Assembly (NCBI GenBank): GCA_023424475.1
Contig: JAFADX010000014.1
Span: 1-9,551, forward strand
Direction of reading: 5' to 3'
Source of the DNA: Pseudomonadota bacterium
GTDB lineage: Bacteria > Pseudomonadota > Alphaproteobacteria > Acetobacterales > Acetobacteraceae
DNA length: 9,551 nt
Every line of letters begins with the position of its first letter. Position 1 is the first letter of the stretch. A program made the translations under genes and the position numbers. This document shows positions 5,818-9,551 of this stretch, one piece after another. Under the pieces are notes generated by a model. The model searched no databases. It was not told where the DNA came from and was given only the letters and a program-made list of their open reading frames with translations.

Positions 5818-6593
5818 CGATCACGCCCGAGGGCCTTCGCAATGCCGGCTTCCAGGGGGTCCGCGTTGTCGGCGACGTGCATGGCGACCTGCGCGGCTTC
5901 GCCGCCGCGGTCGCCGGGGCCGAAGCCGAGCGGCTTTTCCTCATCCAGCTCGGCGACCTGACGGACCACGGCAAGGACGGGCCTGCCGTGCTGCGCCTGA
6001 TGTTCGACTTGGTGGAGGCGCGGCGCGGCCTCTTCCTTCTCGGCAACCACGACCACAAGCTGCGCCGCGCGCTGGCGGGCGAGAGGGTGCGGACCGACGC
6101 GGCGGGGCTCGGCCGCACCCTCGCGCAGATCGCCGAGGCGCCGGATGCCGGGGAACTGCGCGCGCGCGCCCTGGTCGAGATCGGGCGGGCGCCCGCCTGG
6201 CTGGCGCTCGGGCGGCTGTTCTGCGTCCACGCGGCCTTCCACGATGCGATGCTGCTGCACCCTTCCCCACCCGACGCCGGGACGCACAAGGCGGAGGGCC
6301 TGGTCGGCCGCGCGATCTTCGGCCAGGTCACGGGCGCACGCGGCCCGGACGGGTTCCCGATCCGCCTGACCGGCTGGATCGACCGCATCCCGGACGGCCT
6401 CACGGTCCTGGTCGGCCACGACAACCGCTCGCGCGACGGGCGGCCGCTCATCCTGACCGGCGCGCGCGGCGGGCGCGCCATCTTCCTCGATACCGGGGCC
6501 GGCAAGGGCGGCGCGCTTGCGTGGCGGGACTTCCGCCTGCACGAGATCCTCGTTGATGCACCGCAAGGACATGCCGCCGCGATGACGGGTTGA
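5814..6593 (+). CDS. Calcineurin-like metallophosphoesterase (PPP/ApaH-like)
   Basis: Di-metal phosphatase-fold protein of 259 aa. Metal-site motifs appear in order: G20-D21-V-H23-G (GDVHGD), G47-D48-L-T-D51-H-G (GDLTDHG), G77-N78-H79-D80 (GNHDH), V138-H139 and a final G-H202-D. The order and spacing match the PPP family, which includes Ap4A hydrolases, PrpE and the phosphatase domain of bacterial Pnkp. The usual Arg of GDxxDRG is His52 here, so phosphate binding may differ from canonical Ser/Thr or Ap4A phosphatases. The substrate is not identifiable; nucleotides or RNA/DNA ends are possible given the neighbours, but that is inference. The ATG overlaps the phrB stop in ATGA, and ppk2 begins 40 bp downstream, so the three probably form one transcript. 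No signal peptide or membrane segment is seen. Confidence 0.85.
   Translation: MTITPEGLRNAGFQGVRVVGDVHGDLRGFAAAVAGAEAERLFLIQLGDLTDHGKDGPAVLRLMFDLVEARRGLFLLGNHDHKLRRALAGERVRTDAAGLGRTLAQIAEAPDAGELRARALVEIGRAPAWLALGRLFCVHAAFHDAMLLHPSPPDAGTHKAEGLVGRAIFGQVTGARGPDGFPIRLTGWIDRIPDGLTVLVGHDNRSRDGRPLILTGARGGRAIFLDTGAGKGGALAWRDFRLHEILVDAPQGHAAAMTG
6553..6566 (+). promoter_or_regulatory. Possible FNR/FixK box upstream of ppk2
   Basis: TTGATGCACCGCAA fits TTG[A/C]-N6-[T/G]CAA and has the same layout (TTGAT-N4-CGCAA) as the box before fnr. It lies within the last codons of the phosphoesterase gene, 67 bp before the ppk2 ATG. Sites this close to consensus can arise by chance (well under one expected per 10 kb at this base composition, by rough estimate), and a coding position weakens it. 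Confidence 0.3.
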
Positions 6594-6622
6594 TGCCGGC
6601 CGCGCCCGTGCCGGGCGCCGCC

Positions 6623-6628
6623 GGGGGA
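6623..6628 (+). promoter_or_regulatory. ppk2 ribosome binding site
   Basis: GGGGGA ends 5 nt before the ATG at 6634 and supports that start over any upstream codon. Confidence 0.5.
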
Positions 6629-6633
6629 ACTGC

Positions 6634-7599
6634 ATGGACCAGGACAACACCGCCGCTGATGCCGCCGAGGGCGCGCGCTCCATCGCCGAGGCCGCCGCCG
6701 CGCTTGCGGCGCCCGGGCGCCGCGCGCATCGTCCGGCCCGCGACCCTGAGGCGATCCGCCGCGCCTTCGAGACCGGCGCCTATCCCTATGCGACGCGCCT
6801 GACCGAGAAGGACTACGTCGCGCGGATCATGCCGCTGCAGGTCGAGCTGCTGAAGGCGCAGTCCTGGCTCAAGACGGCGAACGAGCGCATCACCGTGCTG
6901 TTCGAAGGCCGCGACGCCGCCGGCAAGGGCGGCACGATCAAGCGCTTCATGGAGCACCTGAACCCGCGCGGCGCGCGGATCGTGGCGCTCGAGAAGCCGT
7001 CCGAGCAGGAACGCGCGCAGTGGTACTTCCAGCGCTACGTGAAGCACCTGCCGAGCGGCGGCGAAATCGTCTTCTTCGACCGCTCCTGGTACAACCGCGC
7101 GGGCGTCGAGCGCGTGATGGGCTTCTGCTCCGCCTCCGAATACCTCGAGTTCATGCGCCAGGCGCCGGAGCTCGAGCGCATGCTCGTCCGCTCGGGCCTG
7201 CGGCTCTTCAAGTACTGGTTCAGCGTGACGCGGGAGGAACAGCTGCGCCGCTTCAAGGCGCGCGAGACGGATCCGCTGAAGCAGTGGAAGCTCTCGCCGA
7301 TCGACAAGGCGAGCCTCGACAAATGGGACGACTACACCGAGGCCAAGGAGGCGATGTTCTTCTACACCGACACCGCCGACGCGCCCTGGACCATCATCAA
7401 GTCGGACGACAAGCGCCGCGCCCGCATCGAGGCGATGCGCCACTTCCTCCACAACCTGCCCTACGAAGGCAAGGACGAGGGCGTGGTGCACGAGCCGGAC
7501 CCGCTGATCGTCGGCTCGACCGCGCATGTGATCGGCAGCAGCAGGCACATCCTCGGCCGGACGCTGCATCCCGGGCAACGGCGCGCCGTGGTGCGCTGA
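6634..7599 (+). CDS. ppk2: Polyphosphate kinase 2, class I
   Basis: Reversible transfer of phosphate between polyphosphate and nucleoside diphosphates in the cytosol. Class I, single-domain PPK2 enzymes use polyP to make ATP/GTP from ADP/GDP, or the reverse. The 321-aa product has Walker A G92-R-D-A-A-G-K98-G-G, catalytic D149 in the Walker B region (FFDRSWYNRAGVERVMGFC) and the lid segment KARETDPLKQWKLSP, all close to the TIGR03707-type consensus. Residues about 1-45 are an extra Ala/Arg-rich N-terminus. The last 40 residues after the core are poorly conserved. A good ribosome binding site (GGGGGA, 5 nt before the ATG) fixes the start. It is the last gene of the phrB-phosphoesterase-ppk2 group and is followed by stem-loops. 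A possible FixK-type box lies 67 bp upstream. Proximity to sixA and a CYTH/CHAD-like gene suggests a polyphosphate-related neighbourhood. Confidence 0.96.
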   Translation: MDQDNTAADAAEGARSIAEAAAALAAPGRRAHRPARDPEAIRRAFETGAYPYATRLTEKDYVARIMPLQVELLKAQSWLKTANERITVLFEGRDAAGKGGTIKRFMEHLNPRGARIVALEKPSEQERAQWYFQRYVKHLPSGGEIVFFDRSWYNRAGVERVMGFCSASEYLEFMRQAPELERMLVRSGLRLFKYWFSVTREEQLRRFKARETDPLKQWKLSPIDKASLDKWDDYTEAKEAMFFYTDTADAPWTIIKSDDKRRARIEAMRHFLHNLPYEGKDEGVVHEPDPLIVGSTAHVIGSSRHILGRTLHPGQRRAVVR

Positions 7600-7628
7600 G
7601 CGCGCGCCTCCGCACAATCCCGGGGCTT

Positions 7629-7643
7629 CCGAAGGCCCTTCGG
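7629..7643 (+). terminator. Short hairpin after ppk2
   Basis: CCGAAG, loop GCC, CTTCGG gives a 6-bp stem 30 bp past the ppk2 stop. No T-tract follows. It may work with the larger stem-loop at 7655-7680. Confidence 0.35.
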
Positions 7644-7654
7644 CGGGGCGGGGC

Positions 7655-7680
7655 GCGGAGCGGGGACAGCCCCTCTCCGC
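7655..7680. terminator. Stem-loop between convergent ppk2 and creatininase genes
   Basis: GCGGAG pairs with CTCCGC, then after one mismatch GGGG pairs with CCCC around an ACAG loop, giving 10 base pairs. Its position between two convergent gene ends (7599 and 7688) fits a bidirectional transcription stop. It lacks a U-tract on either strand, so it may only stabilise 3' ends. It ends 7 bp from the creatininase stop codon. Confidence 0.5.
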
Positions 7681-7687
7681 GGCCCCG

Positions 7688-8458
7688 TCATCCCCAGAGC
7701 CGCGCGCTCGCCAGTTCCTCCGCGATGCGCTCCGCCGCGGCCTCGAGCAGCGCCTCCCCCTTCGCCGCGCTCGCCGACCGCGCATCCCCGATCACGCCCG
7801 ACGGCGAGATGTCCCGGAACGACCGGCGCCGGATCATCGCCGCCGGCTGGCCTTCGGGCCGGGTCGAATGCGGCCCGTGCGCGTCGGGCAGGCGGTCGGT
7901 GCGCACGGCTTCGGGCAGCAGGGTCATGATCATGGAGGTCTCCGCCTCGCAGGCATGCATGACGTTGGACTGGCGTTCGAGGATCGGGGCGAAGGCGTCG
8001 CCGGCCAGATGCCAGTAGGTGCCGGCGGCGACCTTGATGCCGAACTCGGTCTGGCATTCCCCGCTGGCGACGGCGACCGCCTCGGCATTGCCGCCATGGC
8101 CGTTGAGCAGCATGACGCGCGTGAAGCCGGCGCGGGCGGCGGAGCGCACGATGCCCTTCAGCACGGCCGAGAAGGTCGCGTAGTCGAGCGTGACGGTGCC
8201 GCCGAAGGCGACGTGGTGTTCGGCGAGCCCGGTCCAGACGCAGGGCATGACGACCACGGCCTGCCCGGCGGCGGCCATGCGCCGCGCGACGCGGTGCGCG
8301 ACGCCGGTGGCGCAGAGGATGTCCACGCCGGTCGCGAGATGCGGCCCATGCTGCTCGAGCGAGGCGACCGGCACGATGACGAGCGCATCCGCCGCCGCGC
8401 GGGCATTGAGCTCCGCGAAGGTGAGCTTCATCCACTCGATCTCGATGTCCTGAGCCAA
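7688..8458 (-). CDS. Creatininase-superfamily metal-dependent amidohydrolase (TTG start)
   Basis: Metal-dependent hydrolase of the creatininase fold, a family that cleaves cyclic amides or related bonds (creatininase, FAPy deformylase ArfB, mycofactocin peptidase MftE). I place the start at TTG 8458: GGAGG lies 5 nt upstream (8464-8468) and the 256-aa product fits the family. An ATG at 8431 is possible but has a weaker site. Metal ligands E35, H37 (SLEQHGPHL) and D46 (GVDI) match creatininase E34/H36/D45, and H121 (NGHGGN) matches H120. The creatininase Glu122 position is Gly here (GHGGN rather than GHYEN), and a later acidic motif (ACEAETS) may supply the remaining ligand, as in ArfB/MftE-like members. 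True creatinine turnover is therefore unlikely and the substrate unknown. No creatinase or mycofactocin genes are nearby. It is convergent with ppk2 and divergent from sixA. Confidence 0.88.
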   Translation of the reverse strand: MAQDIEIEWMKLTFAELNARAAADALVIVPVASLEQHGPHLATGVDILCATGVAHRVARRMAAAGQAVVVMPCVWTGLAEHHVAFGGTVTLDYATFSAVLKGIVRSAARAGFTRVMLLNGHGGNAEAVAVASGECQTEFGIKVAAGTYWHLAGDAFAPILERQSNVMHACEAETSMIMTLLPEAVRTDRLPDAHGPHSTRPEGQPAAMIRRRSFRDISPSGVIGDARSASAAKGEALLEAAAERIAEELASARLWG

Positions 8459-8659
8459 GGCGTCCTCCGTGCTGCTGGGGCGCGCGGAGGATGGAACGCG
8501 CCCGCCCGGCCGTCGAGGGCGGCCCGGCGCGGGCCTGTCCGCGCGAGGGTGCGCGGCGGCGGCGCCATGCGCGGACCGGCGGCGAAGCGTCCCGCGCGGG
8601 TGGAGGGGTGCGGCATCGCCCGCGACAGACGGCGCGTGGCATGGCAGGATGGGCAGGCC
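8459..8659. other. Divergent intergenic region, creatininase/sixA
   Basis: This 201-bp, very GC-rich gap lies between two divergently read genes and so must carry promoters for both, but no -35/-10 pair is recognisable. A 7-bp inverted repeat (TCCGCGC at 8538-8544, GCGCGGA at 8569-8575) is present. At this base composition it carries little weight. Confidence 0.3.
8464..8468 (-). promoter_or_regulatory. Ribosome binding site supporting a TTG start
   Basis: GGAGG on the minus strand, 5 nt before TTG 8458. It is among the best Shine-Dalgarno sequences in the window and is the main reason for choosing the non-ATG start of the creatininase-family gene. Confidence 0.6.
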
Positions 8660-9193
8660 ATGCGGCAGCTCCTTCTTCTCCGGCACGCGAAATCCTCCTG
8701 GGACGACCCGTCCCTTCCCGACCATGCCCGCCCGCTGAACGCGCGGGGCCGGCGCGCGGCGCAGGCCATGGCGGCCGCGATGCGCGACCTCGGCCTCTCG
8801 CCGGACGTGGTGCTGGTCTCCTCCTCCCGGCGCACGCTGCAGACACTCGAGGCGATCTCGCCCTTCCCCGACAGCCCGCTGGTCGAGCCGATGGACGACA
8901 TCTACCTCGCGCCCTGGCCGCGGCTGCTCGAGATCCTGCGCCGTTCGCCCGAGACGGCGCGCAGCGTCATGCTGTTAGGGCACAATCCTGGGTTGCAGGA
9001 CCTCGCCATGGCACTGGTCGGCGCTTCGGGCATGGCGGCAGGCCCGGCCGCGGCCCGGCGCATGGCCGAGGGCTTCCCCACCTGCGCGCTCGCCGAGTTC
9101 ACCATCGCGGCCCGGTGGCCGGATCTCGCCGAGGGTGGCGGGCGGCTGGTCCGCTTCCTCGTGCCGGCGGACCTGCCGGAGATGGCGCTGTGA
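8660..9193 (+). CDS. sixA: SixA-like phosphohistidine phosphatase (histidine phosphatase superfamily)
   Basis: Small cytosolic phosphatase of 177 aa. SixA removes phosphate from histidine, for example on histidine phosphotransfer domains and phosphotransferase proteins. The catalytic R8-H9 motif is in LLLLRHAKSSW, the form typical of SixA. Phosphate-pocket arginines are R57/R58 (SSSRRTLQT), and the second catalytic His is H108 in LLGHNPGLQ. Length fits the family (about 160-180). The ATG at 8660 places the beta-strand LLLLRH right at the N-terminus as expected; the frame is open far upstream, but that part is not coding. The stop overlaps a GTG start of the next gene (GTGA), so the two are translationally coupled. 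SixA paired with a CHAD-type gene is consistent with a phosphate/polyphosphate theme, although the physiological target is unknown. Confidence 0.92.
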   Translation: MRQLLLLRHAKSSWDDPSLPDHARPLNARGRRAAQAMAAAMRDLGLSPDVVLVSSSRRTLQTLEAISPFPDSPLVEPMDDIYLAPWPRLLEILRRSPETARSVMLLGHNPGLQDLAMALVGASGMAAGPAAARRMAEGFPTCALAEFTIAARWPDLAEGGGRLVRFLVPADLPEMAL

Positions 9194-9551
9194 CCTCCGC
9201 CGCGGGGGCGGGCCGCACGACCCGGTCTTCGGAGGCGGAAGCCGAGGCCCCGGCGGAAGCCTCCGCCGCCGATCCCGAGCCGCGAACAGCCGAAGCGGTC
9301 ACGCTCGAATTCGCGCTGCCGCACGACGCCGCCGGACGGATCCCGCGCCTGCCCTTTGTCATGGCCCATCGCGCCGACCGGTCACGCGGCGCCGCCGCCG
9401 AGATCGTCTGGCTGGACACCGCGGACGGCGCGCTCGCCGCCGCGGGGCTGACCGTCGAAGCCCCCAGGCGCGCGCCCCGCTGCCTGCGCCGCACGGTCCC
9501 GGAACCCGCCGCCGCCTGGCATCCCGGCATGCCGGCGGAGGTGCTCCGCCC
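9190..9551 (+). CDS. Degenerate CYTH-like domain, probable start of a CYTH-CHAD protein (3' end missing)
   Basis: A GTG at 9190 overlaps the sixA stop and opens 120 codons running off the right edge. Residues 1-36 are Ala/Glu-rich and low-complexity (EAEAEAPAEAS). From about 37 the pattern resembles a CYTH (triphosphate tunnel) domain: a first strand and turn (VTLEFALP), then W74-L-D-T77-ADGALAAAGL, equivalent to the family's Y-F-D-T-x-D-x-x-L-x-x-x-G-x. CYTH enzymes hydrolyse inorganic triphosphate or make cAMP using an ExExK motif. Here the matching positions read A-V-T-L-E, so the catalytic motif is absent and the domain is probably non-catalytic. Many bacterial CYTH domains are followed by a polyphosphate-binding CHAD domain, which would lie beyond this window. 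PPK2 and SixA nearby fit that idea. The reading frame is sure; the domain call is moderate. Confidence 0.55.
   Translation, partial: MTSAAGAGRTTRSSEAEAEAPAEASAADPEPRTAEAVTLEFALPHDAAGRIPRLPFVMAHRADRSRGAAAEIVWLDTADGALAAAGLTVEAPRRAPRCLRRTVPEPAAAWHPGMPAEVLR

Noticed and set aside
6706..6723. Perfect 18-bp palindrome of G and C inside the start of ppk2
   Set aside because: It encodes an ordinary Ala/Pro/Gly/Arg stretch of the variable N-terminus. At this GC content such palindromes are expected, and no regulatory context is seen.
8538..8575. 7-bp inverted repeat as an operator between creatininase and sixA
   Set aside because: The arms are almost pure G/C with a 24-nt spacer, too easily formed by chance here.
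7868..8659. N-terminal extension of sixA in the same open frame
   Set aside because: It runs antisense to the creatininase-family gene and is not SixA-like. The family begins at LLLLRH, right after the ATG at 8660.
8459..8725. N-terminal extension of the creatininase-family gene to an ATG at 8725
   Set aside because: The extra 89 residues are low-complexity, overlap the start of sixA on the other strand, and precede a good TTG start with GGAGG.
1..9551. CRISPR arrays, tRNA/rRNA genes, transposases, integrases, toxin-antitoxin or defence genes
   Set aside because: None seen. There are no regularly spaced repeats, cloverleaf genes or mobile-element proteins, and base composition is even across the window. 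The only long repeat is the 37-bp pair.

Overview
The window is very GC-rich (roughly 70% by eye), with strong third-position G/C bias and dense coding. The gene families point to an alphaproteobacterium, probably Acetobacteraceae/Roseomonas-like within Rhodospirillales. The evidence is an FnrL-type regulator with C-x2-C-x7-C, FixK-type half-sites and class I PPK2. The genus is inference. I see no rRNA, tRNA, CRISPR array, transposase or integrase; it looks like ordinary chromosomal stress and redox territory.

Layout. Left part, minus strand: the 3'-truncated oxyR gene (1-754) and, upstream of it, an oxygen-sensing Crp/Fnr regulator with all four iron-sulfur cysteines (867-1622). The two face left and may share a transcript. 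A divergent intergenic region (1623-1846) carries an FNR/FixK-type box and a perfect 10-bp palindrome. Middle part, plus strand: a short-chain dehydrogenase (1847-2608) followed 6 bp later by a beta-CASP metallo-beta-lactamase nuclease (2615-4210). After a 176-bp gap comes class I DNA photolyase phrB (4387-5817). It overlaps by ATGA a PPP-like metallophosphoesterase (5814-6593), which is followed by polyphosphate kinase 2 (6634-7599). Stem-loops lie between ppk2 and a convergent creatininase-family amidohydrolase that starts at TTG (7688-8458, minus). Right part: sixA-like phosphohistidine phosphatase (8660-9193), overlapping by GTGA a right-truncated gene that looks like a degenerate CYTH domain (9190-9551+), probably the start of a CYTH-CHAD protein.

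How the genes fit together. The common thread is stress physiology: peroxide sensing (OxyR), oxygen sensing (FNR), UV repair (PhrB), polyphosphate/nucleotide metabolism (PPK2, possibly CYTH/CHAD), RNA turnover (beta-CASP) and phosphohistidine removal (SixA). Two FixK-type boxes of the same form (TTGAT-N4-CGCAA), one before fnr and one before ppk2, hint that FNR could control itself and ppk2.

The most striking anomaly is at the left edge. The last 37 bases of the visible oxyR are identical, in the same strand and reading frame, to the DNA-recognition helix of the neighbouring fnr gene. The OxyR C-terminus switches there from its expected sequence into FNR sequence. This is either a chimeric contig end or a real recombination, and should be resolved before oxyR is interpreted. 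I found no convincing wholly new system.
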